Made by a program: the position numbers and the translations under genes. From contig OY743168.1 in NCBI GenBank assembly GCA_963555705.1, positions 95,520,925-95,584,924 on the forward strand: a stretch of DNA of 64,000 nucleotides, written 5' to 3'. The notes below the pieces were generated by a model. It made no database searches. It saw nothing but the letters and a program-made list of their open reading frames with translations, and was not told the DNA's origin. This document shows positions 10,801 through 23,343 of this stretch, piece by piece (position 1 is the stretch's first letter; each line of letters begins with the position of its first letter). The DNA is from Ligustrum vulgare (Eukaryota > Streptophyta > Magnoliopsida > Lamiales > Oleaceae).

Positions 10801-11990
10801 CTGCAAATAAATGAAATCAAATCAAATCAAACAGTAAGTCTCAGTTAGATACAGCTACAATAGGAAAGCCAAAGTTAATGCAAAGTTGTAGAGTCTTCAT
10901 TAGTACAAGTGTAATACACGCAGCAAGATCCAAAAATAGGCGCATGGATCAGGAGCAAATGTACCACAAATCCTGATTAATCCCAACTCCAAGATATACT
11001 ACCAACCAAATTTTAATTTTAAAATGGAATCTTCCCTTTCCCCCATTGACTTGAGTTGAAGAGGTTTCCACGAGTTCATTGTCTTACAGTCTCGGTTATC
11101 TTAGATGAGAAAGATAGCTAAAACCACTTTATAAATATAATAAAGAGAAGAAAAAGCCTTTGGAAAAAGAAAACAGAATCTAATCCATGTGATAGACTGA
11201 TAATACTACAAGCAAGATTAAAGAAAAAGAAGGGAAGAAAAGAAAAGGAAATTAAAAGCAACATGTGACCAAAAGACCAGTCCCATTTTGAAACCAACCC
11301 AATCCACAACAGAGCATTATATTCCTTTGGCTGTGGGAATATACCACCAACCCCTTATATAAGTTTCCAAAACCTATTTGAATTTCACGCTGTGAAATAA
11401 AGAAACATAATTTCAACCACAACAATTCTTATTATATATACTGTAAAATCAAGCCAAAATCGATTATTGAGTAAGCAATTCTTGAAGGAAACTAATTGAA
11501 TGTTCAATAAAATGTTTAAATTAAAATAATCAAAATTCTTGTGGGAAATTGTATGTAGTTTCTCGAGCAGGCACCTTTCTTCAATCAAGCAAGCTCAACA
11601 ACTGGAAAAGAGAAAAAACTTCGCTACGGTCGGACTCGGAGTTGGAATCGCCCCCGGTAGCTGGATAGGTATTTCCAATTGCTGAGATGTTGATTGCGGC
11701 GGTGTTGGAATTCTTGTGTAGAGGATCACAGGACGATTGTAAAGAGAAAAATCAAAAGACGATTTTGGGAAGAACGAGAGAGAGAGATGAGGGTATGTTT
11801 TGAAGAGAGAGACACGAAGATACGGTGGTATATGTGATGAATGAAGAAAAGATTGGATAAAGAGATGAAAATATCTTGCAGCTGTCAATTATTACAAGTA
11901 GAAACTTACCTGCTCAGTGTGAAAGCAAGGACAGAAAAATGAATAGTAACTGCCACATTAACTCTTTTAAGTAGTAGGATAGGATATAGA
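10801..11990. other. 5' part of the proposed Helitron, no recognisable gene
   Basis: A 97-codon open frame (11595-11888, minus) is rich in proline, serine and threonine and has no family signature. It could be a captured leader or first exon, but nothing supports that strongly. The rest is AT-rich. The sequence TCTATATCCTATCCTACTAC read on the minus strand near 11990 is taken as the Helitron 5' start. Confidence 0.35.
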
Positions 11991-12660
11991 TAATATAAGA
12001 TTTTATACGCGTGATGTAATTAGAAACCGTTCCCAACATTAATCCAATGTTCAAAAAGGTGAATTCTACGAAATTTTGCTAAAAAAATATAATCCTATAG
12101 GATCGAATGATTAACGATGAGTGCTTATCCTAAGCAAATTGAGACATTGAATACTTCTTTTGCGCAGATCCGGTCCTGAAATTTTAAGTGACCTGTCATA
12201 CAATTTAAAATGATGACTTATGAAAAAATTGTGTGTCATTTATTTAATTTTTTCTTTAAGTGTCATATAACAAAAAAAATAAAAAATAAAACTAGCGCAC
12301 CTATAACTTTGATGCTCTGTACAGTCGAACCTCTCGCACACCCTCATAATCGCCTCTTGCACTCGATTACAGAAAAACTAATTAACCTTAACCTCTCAAT
12401 TCAAAATAACTAGGAGTATTGGTAGCCCTTTTCTCTCTCGTAGTCGTTACTTTGACGCTTAATACAATCAACCAAACTTTGAGATTATCAATAGGAATTA
12501 AGAAGAGGCTTAAACTAAATTGATGTCCACAATACATATATAGCAATGTTAACTTATAATACGTTTATAGTCGATCGTTTTTTCGAAATTTGTAGCATTG
12601 TCCAGAAATTAAAATTAATTTGTATTATGAAAAAAGAAAAATTTATCCATTCTAGACTTT

Positions 12661-12710
<50 letters not shown>
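12661..12710. repeat. ATA/ATT trinucleotide microsatellite
   Basis: About sixteen trinucleotide units: a run of ATA changes to ATT/TTA, producing a local palindrome. It abuts the left target duplication of the element at 12719-13414. Confidence 0.95.
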
Positions 12711-12713
<3 letters not shown>

Positions 12714-12718
12714 TAGGC

Positions 12719-13414
12719 CATCTCCAATCAGGAACTCTAAAATGTAATCAATTTTAAAATACAATTTTTCTTACTCTATTCTTATAACTCATCTCCAACC
12801 CAAAACTTCAAATTTTATACCAAATAAATATAATATTTTTATTTTCCTAACATACTTTTTATTATTATTTTATTTGATCATTAAAATAAAACGAGAAATA
12901 TACCAAATATATTTATTTCAATAATTTAATTCTTGGAATTGGAATATTGTGATTTAATTTTAATGTTTTGATTTATAATAATTTAATTATGTGGTAAAAA
13001 TAATGGTCAAATAAGAAACACAAATTTAACAAATTTCAATATAGATAAAATAACTACGATTTGTACTACAAAAAAATAAATTAAAATGCAATTTCAAAAT
13101 AATATCAAATTAATTCATCATGTGAATAAAAATAATAACAAATAATAAAGATTATATATAAATTTTAACCAAACAAAAAAATAACAAAATAAATAATCAA
13201 TGGACATGGATGAAAGAAACAAATTTGATATACAAAATAAAAGGCAAAAAGGAAATAAAAAAAGTAAAAATCACGCCAAGTGAGCAGTGGGACACCATAT
13301 ATGGAGTCTCATTATTCACCCACGCCATTTTACAGATGAAGATAGCATCTAATTGTATCAAATTTTTTCCTCCAATTTATTGTTTTCCTCCAATTTTGAG
13401 TTGGATTGGAGATG
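12719..13414. mobile_element. Non-autonomous TIR element (696 bp)
   Basis: The ends are inverted copies of CATCTCCAATC (CATCTCCAATCAGGAACTC on the left, and CATCTCCAATCCAACTC reading in from the right). The sequence ATTAGGC is present directly on both sides (12712-12718 and 13415-13421). If one terminal base is assigned differently, the duplication becomes 8 bp with one mismatch. The interior is AT-rich and has no long conserved frame. It is a MITE-like element, and the superfamily is not certain. Confidence 0.75.
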
Positions 13415-13421
13415 ATTAGGC

Positions 13422-15837
13422 AGCCGGAAATACTGCCACAATAAGGACGGCAAAAATAATTAAAAAATAATAATTCTTCGCACGAAAAGTCCTTTTTGTC
13501 CCGGAAAATTTGCAGAAAAACTATCATAAAAGAAAACGACAAGCGCGTGCACAATAGCGCGTGGAAGAACCTATCCAATTCCACTTTTTCTTCTTTTCAC
13601 ACGGAGATATTACCCAATACATTCAAGTGTACATGGACCTTCAATCTTAACCGATAATTCAAGTAAATATCCGATCTGACGCTCTATATTTCCCGATATC
13701 AAACAATGCATAACACGGAAACACATCTCTGTTCCGGATACCCAAGCCTGAATCCGAACCTTTCGCTCTGCTCCGAACCAGGAAATGAAGTATTTTATTT
13801 TTTGTAATTTTCTTGCACAGTTTTGATGGCTTTATTATCTTGGGATTTGTCTGAAAAACATAACCACCTCCTCATCACTAGAACTATAGAGAGAAATCAA
13901 GCGGCAAACAGTGATACCTATATGTACATATATTTTGTATGTATAGTAAGAGAAAGAGTAAGCATTTGGTTCAGTTCTAGCTCGAAGAAATTGCGCAGCC
14001 TTGATCTCCATTTCATAAATTAATATTTGCGAAGTTTAAGAAGGTAAATTTCACACACACACACACACCAACCTCCATTATTTATCTCAAATCACACACT
14101 AATTACTTAAAACTAAGGTTTTTTGCTGCTTCTTTTGCTTGTTCACAGTAAAGGTTGGAGCTTTATTCTGCTTTCATGCAGGTTGAATTGTCCAATTATT
14201 AATTTTGAGTCATGTTTGTGTGAATTTAACTCTTAATTTGGTGTGAAATGGGGTTGAAATTGATTTTCTTTGTTGGGTTTGTATATTTTTTTATGAAATT
14301 TGCGGTAAATAATTTGGGTATCAGGGAACATGCAACATTTGTTTAGGGTTTTCCAGTTGGTGAAATTCTTGGATATTAGCCTCAATTCTTGGATTAATTG
14401 TGCATTTGCTCGTTCGTGATTGTTTTATTTATTTATTTTTAATATGAAATTTTGATGGAACTTTTCGGTGGCAATTGTTGTTTGATTTGCCACCTTAATT
14501 TGGTTAATTTTGGTAACCAGAGGCCAGAGGGTGTTTTAGCTAATTACGTGTCACTATTTTTATCAATCTTTATTCTACTTATTAGCAGAGATGTAAGTTA
14601 TTAGCAAATTTCAGTAGTGGTTTACTAGATAACTTTAGAAAAAAAGGACTTAATAATTCCGTGATGATTTAGGCTACTGCCGTCTCTTTCTAGAAAGTTT
14701 AGATTTTGAGTAAGACAATTGTAATTCCTTTTTGAAGGTTTAATTTATCAAATTAAACACTTATAGTTAATGAAACTTATGCTGAGTGTCGTAGAATTGA
14801 TGGGATTTTCTTTTTTATTTGTTTAACAGAAACAACCAAACATAAGTTATTCAACCAATAGTAAATTATGTTTCATAATTTATACGTCGTCAAGCTCCTT
14901 GTTCATGGAGCCGACCCTTCCATGCTCTTGTCCGACAATTAGCTTTGGTTGGCAGCACTAGCTAAGTCAACCTCGAAAAGTTGACAGGACATTGATGTGA
15001 AAGAGAAAACTCAGAAGTATGGTAAAGTGAGTGAACGGAGAGAGAAATGTAGAATCTTATTACAATGCCAAACAACCATGTTACTCTAGCTGTTCAAATT
15101 TTCTTTATATTTGCCTACAACATCCTAGATTCCTCCTTCAAAACTTTTCCAAGGAACATTCTAGAATTTAGACATCTTCACAATTCTGGAACTTTATTGT
15201 TTTCCAACTCTAAACTTAGGATGCGCAGGTTGCTTTCATCTCCTCTGTCTGCCTTCAACTGTATTTGGTTGCTCCCCAACAAGCTACAGTGCTTCTGCCC
15301 CTCGCCTATGCACCTTCTATTCTGGTGATGGATGACTATGAGGTAGTGTTGGGATTGGACTTCACGAGGTTTTGGAGACTGTTGGACTTATTTAGTAGAT
15401 CCTCATTATAGTTCCTGCTCAAGATACATGAACTTAAAGTACATATACAGGATATAGATTTTTGGTCTGTTTACTAATCTCTTTTCGCGTGGTTAATATA
15501 TCTTAAACTGAACTTAAATTTGCTTGAATTTTTTTCCCCAAAGCAAATTATAAATAACATTGATATAATTCTAAGGTTCAGTAATTGGATTTAATTTTTT
15601 GGACTCGGTATCTTATGTAATTTAACCGTATATATGTTATGGTTCAAAAGTTCATTTTTGTAATATAATCATTTTGATGTCCTTATTTTCTTGTTATTTC
15701 TGTCTTTCATGTATACCAGGATTTTTTTCTTCCTGGAGGGAGTCTTTACAAGGTTAAGTTTTCTGAGGAATGAAGCTGCTAAAAAGTTAAACACTCTTCT
15801 GATTTATATCTCGAAAGGCTTTGTTGGAATGTGACAG
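13422..15837 (+). promoter_or_regulatory. Upstream region of the 15.8-21.0 kb gene
   Basis: This region should contain the promoter, 5' untranslated exon(s) and possibly the first coding exon of the following gene. A candidate leader ends at 14043 with a splice donor (AAG|GTAAATTTC), followed by an AC dinucleotide run (14053-14068). Possible acceptor/donor pairs also occur near 15719 and 15753. I could not assemble a coding first exon with the N-terminus typical of the family. The reading frame at 15065-15328 has no match to it. Confidence 0.35.
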
Positions 15838-18800
15838 CTTCGTCAAGGCAAGGATATAAATTCAGTGATGTACAGATGTTGCAGCGGCAAATTATGTTTA
15901 AACAGATCCAGGAAATGCAGCGAAGGCAGCAGCTCCAGGATATGGGTGAAGGAAGAAAACAGAATTATGTAAATCAACTGCCATTACTAAAACAGGCTTC
16001 AGGCTCCCAATTTCACGATCCTATTAATGGAGCAACCATTAATGATTCATCACAGATGTTTATGGTTGGTAATATGGACATGATACAGCGTGGTGGATCA
16101 GATACTTTTCAAGGTTTTTCTAATGGATTGGGTTTTTTGCAACCTCAAGATCTGGCTGGACATCCTTTGGGATTTTCACAACAGCAGTTTGGTGTACCTT
16201 TATATTCTCATCTTGGGGGGTCATCTAATGATTCTACCAGTCTTCTGAACATGAAAAAAAGTAGCCCATTGGAAAATCCCACCATGCAGCCATCGGCCTA
16301 TGGTAACTCAGTAGTTAGTCAAAGAAGCAATTTCTCTTCAGACCAGGTTTGCATCCGAGGAGCTCTGCTACCCAATCAAGTGTATGAAGAGAAGAATTTG
16401 TTCGAACAAGGCCTTGTTCAAGGTTTTAACAAGGGAAATTTACATGAGAACTACTCCCAGCAAGGGAATTCCCAGCAGAGAAACACATCAATTCCTGAAT
16501 CTGAAGAGAGGCAAAAACAAGCTGGGTTCCACGGACTTGCTCCAGGAAACATGCCAAAACCAGGCCTTTTTCTGCAGCCTGGCACTTCTCTTGACCCGTT
16601 GGAACAGAAGATCTTATACAATACGGATGACAATGCGGATGCTGGACACTTCACAACTACCCTGGAACTCACAGCTTATATGGATGAATTGCCTTCTAGC
16701 CAAAGTGGTAGCTGGAGTGCTCTTATGCAGTCAGCTGTGGCAGAAACTTCGAGTGGTGATACTGGGGTAAAAGAAGGGTGGAGTGGATTGAGCATTCAGA
16801 ACCCAGAACCTTCAACTGAAAATAAGGCCACAAATTACATTGACAGTGGGAAGCAGCAAAATAATTGGGTTGACTTACCGAGTTCAAAATCCGAGCCTTT
16901 TTTTCATAACTCCAATATGAACTACAGCTTTCCTGGTTTTCAGCAATCGGGCGACCAATATCTCAAACAGAGAGAGGAATCTCTTTCTGAGTCTTCCCAT
17001 TCTTCCATTCAGCAGTCTCCTAGGAATACTAACAAGTGGTCAGATTATAGCCCTCAACAGAAGCATCTTGTAGAAGGAAGTCAAATGATTCAAACATCTT
17101 CACCTGTGCCAAACTTTTGGCATGGTCAACATCATGAGCATTTAAAAAATGATACAGACCAGTCTAGTTTTATGTCATATTCCAATGTGAATGGACCTTT
17201 CAGTAGCCTCTCAGGTAAGAAAATATTCTGTCTTTAGCATTGCCAATTCAATTACCAACATTCCTGATTGATGAGAGACCCCATTAATGCTACGGTACTA
17301 CTGTCACAAGTATTAGAATATTTTGTTATTAACTTTTGCTAAAGGAAAAAAACGAGTTACAGTGTGAGAGACAAGAGAATTGCTTTCTGAGGGAATTCTT
17401 AACGAAAGGTTTCTCTCTGATGTAGGGCATGATTCAAGAGACAGGCTTCATGGGAGTACGCCACAGCATGTGACTGGCGTCAGTCAAAAGCCATTTGATC
17501 AGGTTGGTGCTGTGGGTTTTTTCCTGCTAGCTCAATCCCAATATTTTATGAACTGAGTTGAACTTATATTTTCAATACTACCAGCTCAACAATGTTTGGT
17601 AATCCAATGGTCTGATGTTTCCGAGTCTAAGGCAAACATTAAAAGATAATATTTTTGTTTATTGAAGAGGTTAATATTTTCTGAAAGGTTCCTAATCTTT
17701 TTATAGGTACACCAGCCGAAAAATCAAATGTACTCGATAGAATCAGCGAAGATGACTCCAGGAAACAATTTTGAGCCTATGTCATCTCCCTTTGGTTCTC
17801 TCTCTCTTCCGCACGTCCAAAATGTGACTTCTCGAGCAAGGTAGTCACTGTTTACAATATGCTGAATTTGTGAAGTTGCTTATGGACAAAAAGGTTTTGT
17901 TGCATGTGAAGAAGGCGATTGTATTCCCTTTTTCTCAATTGGCATCATTCATTTCTTTGTGGACTATTGCTATACTTGTTAATCTTCACACTGTCATCGT
18001 GCTACTGTCTACTTATCTTTACTTTTTTTGTGTAAATCCTGCTCTGATTGATTTTTTTTATGGTAGTGAAAGTATGCTTGATCTACTTAATAAGGATGAC
18101 TTATCCATAGAACATGCACATGGGAAATTGAACACGAACGACTCAACTCAAAATGAAGTCCCCCTTACTGGAACTTCTGCATCTTTTGGTAAATCACGCA
18201 ACATTTCTTCTGTACCACAAGGATTTGGCTTAAGATTGGGACTTGCAGATCAGCAGACTCCACATTCGTACTCTTTCTTTCAAACTTTGTCGGTGGGTAG
18301 AAACTTCTGTCATGTAAATCTTGAGCTTGCATAGAAGGGTTCACGAAGATCACACTGCCATTAAATTGCTTAATTTGCAAATATAATATATATGAGTAAA
18401 TTCGATATTGATTTTACCTAAAATATGCAGGAGAACTCAAGTGTAACACTGCCTTCAAGTCATTCGCATCTTCAAAATCGTCATCCTTCAGCTCCACCCG
18501 TTGCAGGTCATTGGGCAAGTAAATCTCCAGCATATGATGCTGCTGTCTCTCAAGATAATGACCCTCTTAAAAGTGCCCATCTTTATGATAAAGAATTACC
18601 TACTTTGGGATCTGTTCCAGTCACTCAGCCGTCATTGGCATCAGGTGTGTCTCAGCATGTGGGACTTCCCATGGGGCTATCAAATGTGTGGCCAGATTTG
18701 CTCCTGTCCTCTGATTTAGCTTTGAGTAGTCTACAGGATACCACAGGGCCTTCACATGAGCAGCATAAACAAGAAAATAGTGTACACGAATATGGTGCCT

Positions 18801-20977
18801 ATTCAGGAAAACCAGATCTTCATGAACTGCATTCGGGGAAAGAAGATTCCCCAATTTCACGGAGTAGATCTACTCACGAGCACAAGCCTACAGGAAAGCA
18901 TCACTTAGAAGCAGATGTTACACCTGGTTCATTGATGCAGCACTCTAATATGGCACATCAGAGAGGCAATCAAACCCCTTTCGTTCCAGCTAGAGATGCT
19001 GGAACCTTTGGCAATTCTTTGATTCCGTTATATAGCCTACCTCAAAATCACTCCTTTCTGCACCCAGTGCAAATGCATCCAAACCCCGTGGAAGGTGATT
19101 CTAGGAAAAGGTTGCCACTTAAGTGTGATGGTGTTGATTTTGGTATTAACAACCAGCAGCCTGTACAGAAATCAGGAGTCAACGATGTGGAGAAAAATGA
19201 TTCAATTTCATCAGGGAACAATAAAACACCATTGAACTTTTGTCTAGAGTCCCAAGATGATCAGATTCAGTCAGGCAAAATTTCATCACAGGCTTACCTT
19301 CGTGATTCCCAACAGATGGCAATTTTTGGCCAAAATGATACTCAGAGTCCATCCAGCAATAGCAATGAAGATTCTAAAGTGACATGTTCATCCCAGATTA
19401 GTTTGCAAATGGCTCCGTCCTGGTTTAAACATTATGGGACTTTAAAAACCGAGCAGATGCAGCCACTGTTAAATGCCAATGCTGAAATTACTGCAGTACA
19501 TCAAATTTCTGGAAGTCCACTTCCTAACTTGCCAACAAATAGCTCAATTATGCAGGTGAATTCGGCTAGTCAAGGAAGTAGCATATGGCCAATTACAGTA
19601 GCAAGTAAACAATTATCTCCCACTAATGTGTTACATTCAGATGTCACTTATCAAAACTTGGCAGTCTCAAGACCGAAGAAGCGTAAGATAAATGCATTTG
19701 AACTTGTACCGTGGCACAAAGAAATAACTCAAAATTTGTGGAGGCTGCAAAATATCAGGTTTGAACCATTGTGAGGGAAAAATAGTAGCTCAATTTTTTA
19801 AATGGATAACTAACACTGCTCCTCATATTTCCCTTGTTCTCTTATTGTGTTGCAGCACAGCTGAATTAGAATGGGCACAAGCTACAAATAATATCTTTGA
19901 AGAGGTGAGGTTGATCACATAATTAAATTCAATATTAAAAAATATTAACATTCGTTCTGGTTTTAAAGAATTAAAACTTGTTCATGATGATTTTCATATT
20001 AGCAGGTTAAAATGGAAGCCATAGTTTCTGAAGATACCCACCCAGTTGTTCGAGCAAAGAGAAGGCTTATCTTTACAACACAGCTTATGCAGCAGGTCTT
20101 TCGGCCTCCACCGACAGTCATTCTCTCTGCTGATGCAAGTTCAAACTACGACTTCATGGCATACTTTGCTGCAAGATTAACATTGGGAGATGCCTGCAGC
20201 CTGGCTACCAATTCGCAATTTCCATCCGACACTAGTGACAAGTAACTGATGTCTATATATATTCATTCATTTTTCTTTTTAAAGTACAAATCAAAGGTGG
20301 TGGTAATCAATGATTTGTGTTTTCTGAACGTCACTGCTTAAAACATGTTTAGGTCACCTGAGAAGCTGAAAACTTCCAAGAGAACTGGTGCTTATGATTT
20401 CTCAAAAGTTGCAGAAGGCTTCACTAGTCAAATGAAGATTCTCAAGGGAAACATGTTGAGGTAAAAATATATTTCTCTAGGGATCAAAATAGCAGACTAA
20501 GAGTCTCAAGCTGAGGATCAAACAAATACGTGTTTGGTAATTGGTAAGGCAGATTAAATAGTACTGAACCGTATTAATATGAAAAAGAAGTAAACACGTT
20601 TTCTATTAAACTTTCAGTATGATCTAATACTTCATCAAACATGTATGAACGGTTGGATCTGCCTTGTACCTGTTCTTTATGATGCCTACATCTGTTAGAT
20701 AAGTTAATACTCAAGCTCGCAAACATATTGTGTAATCTGACGATGCAGATTGGACAAGAGTTTATCGATTACGAACATTAAGGCAGAATCCCAGGAGTTG
20801 GAGAAGCTCTCGATCATCAACCGTTTGGCAAAGTTTCACAGCAGGGGTCATCAAGGTGTCGATACAGCTTCATCATCTGGCACATCATCATCAATTCAGA
20901 AACACCTCCAGAGATACGTTATAGCAGTTCCAATGCCTAAGACAATACCAGAAGGAACAAATTGTCTTTTGTTGTGA
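15838..20977 (+). CDS. Dentin-sialophosphoprotein-like plant nuclear protein, nine exons seen, 5' end unresolved
   Basis: The exons read 15838-17214, 17426-17502, 17707-17840, 18067-18292, 18431-19758, 19856-19904, 20006-20241, 20353-20460 and 20749-20977. All introns are GT..AG, all phases agree, and together they encode about 1,253 residues to the TGA. The protein starts, as seen, with a glutamine-rich coiled segment (DVQMLQRQIMFKQIQEMQRR) and continues with long Ser/Gln/Asn-rich disordered sequence. It carries a basic nuclear localisation motif (RPKKRKINAFELVPWHKE) at about 19672. The conserved C-terminal part includes AELEWAQATNNIFEE, RAKRRLIFTTQLMQQVFRPP and YDFMAYFAARLTLGDACSL. This order matches the plant family related to Arabidopsis At5g07980, annotated as dentin sialophosphoprotein-related, whose biochemical role is not established. 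The apparent start at 15831 is not an ATG; the first exon probably begins after the acceptor GTGACAG|C. The usual N-terminal exon was not found, so the gene is 5'-incomplete in my reading or truncated. Confidence 0.85.
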
Positions 20978-22728
20978 TCATTGATTGTTCAAAGCCATCC
21001 CATTAGTGCCCTCTGTCCTTACAACACATATCTGCTGCTATGTGCTTTTAGAGACCTCGGAAATGGACAAGAGAACCCAAGATGCGTTTACTACTAGTAA
21101 GGCAATCGAGGATGTACTTTTTTGTTTTCGATAAGGCACATAAATCGCTCTTTCTAGTTTCTAATATGCGTGAAATGTTTGAGTATTTCGTGTATGTAAC
21201 TCACCTTTTAGGGGATGAAAAGCTGACTCTCGTATGGCTCTCTAGTCTCCTTCAAGGTATGGTTCAAAGATTGACTATAAGTTCTTGTGTATTAAGTTTG
21301 TGTGTATCGTAGGACTAACTTTGTGTAGCTGCAAGTTTTTGTCCATTTGTCTCGAGATAGTTTGCATGTACTCCACCCAAACCACAACCAAAAAAAAAAA
21401 AAAAGGATAAATAATAGACCTGTCTGAGGAAATTTCCTTCACCAGTGTTTTTTTTTTTTTTCTTTTTCTTTTTTTAAAGCTTTTGGGACGTAGCCGTTGG
21501 AATATTTTTAAAACTGGGCGCTAGAATGTTTGATGTGCCCCCAGAATCACGTGTCTCTGCTGTTTGCCTTCTGACTACTTTCTTTATTATATTCAGTTAA
21601 GTACGAGGTTGTTTTATCCGACATAGATCATCACAGTCGCAACAAAAAGACGACAAAAGCATGTTTTTCTATTGGATTCTCTGTACTAAGATTTTGCCCT
21701 TTCATTCAATCAAAGGGCTGCTACCACTGTGCCACGTCACTAAAAAATTTAAAAATACCCTTTTTACTCCCATCTATTAATAACATTTTCAAACATTTAT
21801 CCACCTGTCACAATCATCAGTATCAGAAAATGAACAAAATCTAAGTCAATTATTTGGATATTATTATACGATAATAGAAAGTGGGGTGTCTTTAGATTTG
21901 GTAGTGACGTGAGAATGATGTTGTTTTTGAAACGTACGAGGTTTCTAAATCAATTCTTAAAAATACCCTTTTGCATCATCACCGCAGTTGAGGTTCTTGG
22001 GGGTAGTGTAGGGGGGTGGGGGCCAAGAATTCCAGCTTGTGAGTATCAGAATCAGGGGTGACGTGGTGGGCTTTAAAGAATTTTTAGTTGTTTGCAATTG
22101 GTAGATCTATCATAATTTCGGATTATACTAGGTTTGGTGGTCCAATAATTTTCTTGCAATTTATTTATCAAACGCCAACGCGCGAGAGTGTCTTTGGATT
22201 GAGTGGAGAGGTGGAATTAAGGTTTAGAGGGTGACGAGATTCAATTCACGTAGGTATTTTTTGGCGCAGTGTAAATATTTGAAATAAAAAACTTGTTTTG
22301 ATACACGGTATAGAGTGAAAAATTAATGGAGCATTAATAATTTTAGGTATTTAAAAAGGTACCAATCTTGCTCGATTATCTTGTCTTGGCAGTTGGCATT
22401 GACAGAAATTGAGGTTTTATACTTCTTGTAAACCCGATGTGCATCTTCAACTCTTGTACTAAGTCTAATTTAATTTTTCATTCAAACATGCCTAAAATAT
22501 AAAGTAAACTCCATCAAATACAAATTACAGCTTTTATTATGTGCTATCCGAAGAGCAAGTCGTCACGAGATTACACACATCCTTATAGAAGGTAAACGTT
22601 CCGAATTCAAATATTGTCGTCGCTCATTTACAAAATGTGCAAATGTCTTGATAAGATGATCCGACTTACTACGTAGACATTAATATATATATACATACTC
22701 AAAATATGCAAATGTCAGGATAACTAAG
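20978..22728. other. 3' untranslated region and intergenic stretch
   Basis: The first few hundred bases probably hold the 3' untranslated region of the preceding gene. Beyond that there are poly-A and poly-T runs (about 21391-21405 and 21449-21470), a GC-rich patch (22000-22020) and no reading frame with a family signature. I see no clear transposon ends before 22729. Confidence 0.5.
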
Positions 22729-22900
22729 GCTCTGTTTATTAAAAGTTTTTTGTTTTAAAACATTTTTTTTTTTATGTTTTCGAGATAAAAAATGTGGTTG
22801 AAAAGTGGAAAGAGAAAAATGTGTGTGTTTAAAAAATAGTTTAGAAAATTATATTGTTTAAAAACATGTTTTTAATTGGTTTGCCAAACAAAGACTTAGT
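22729..22900. mobile_element. Short AT-rich MITE (CTCTGTTTATTAAAAG family)
   Basis: It starts AAGGCTCTGTTTATTAAAAG and ends GGTTTGCCAAACAAAGACTT, which read inwards as related inverted ends. The core contains AATGTGGTTGAAAAGTGGAA and GTGTTTAAAAAATAGTTT. The same core and ends recur in this window at 24655-24812, around 31290-31412, 51160-51305, 52395-52560, 55640-55785, 58290-58440 and 63711-63890. This is therefore a locally abundant MITE family. No consistent target duplication was established. Confidence 0.7.
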
Positions 22901-23343
22901 CCAATCTACATTAGACGTGTTAAAGATTAAATTTAAATAAATAAAAAAACTCTGATTTCTAAACTTTTTAGACAATGTGATTTACCAATACAGAAAATTC
23001 TTAAACGTATTAAAGTAAATAAATTTAAATAATAATTACTAATTTATTAATTATTATCCTAATGTTACACCCGTGCGATTCACTATCATTTGTTACCCAT
23101 ATATATCGAATTTATATGTTAACATATGAAATGAATATTTAATTAAAAATGAGAAACGAAAGATGAAAATTAATTACAAAAAAATGTACAATTACAATTA
23201 TGTTAATTTTTATTTTTTGTTCGTATGTTTGCCATTTCAGAAAATATCTTTAAATATTGTAATTTAAATTTATTTAAAACTTAAAATGGGAAAACAAAAC
23301 TACATTTAACTAGAATTTGTAATAAGTAAAATATAGATATATT

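Larger units (their letters stand above)
3207..11990 (-). mobile_element. Putative Helitron carrying captured gene fragments
   Basis: On the minus strand the proposed 3' end is a GC-rich imperfect hairpin (CGTGCAACACGCGGG) followed 8 bases later by CTAG and then T, at 3207-3236. That is the hallmark of a Helitron 3' terminus. The proposed 5' end on the same strand is TCTATATCCTATCCTACTAC, preceded by A, near 11990; such starts are common for plant Helitrons, but this end is a judgement call. Between these ends, pieces of at least two host genes (phytochrome A and an ARM-repeat gene) and one unidentified piece all lie on the minus strand, with introns retained. That is how Helitrons capture genomic DNA. 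No replicase/helicase sequence is visible, so the element would be non-autonomous. A short LTR element (7138-8885) is nested in it. The alternative is that the pieces are separate old pseudogenes beside a short Helitron tail. Confidence 0.5.

Noticed and set aside
15065..15328. An 87-codon frame upstream of the DSPP-like gene as a possible first exon
   Set aside because: Its composition and sequence do not resemble the N-terminus of the family, and no splice pattern joins it in phase.
15831..15837. Start of the DSPP-like protein at position 15831
   Set aside because: The codon there is GTG and lies in a splice acceptor (GTGACAG|C). Plant nuclear genes rarely start at GTG, so I treat it as the end of an intron.
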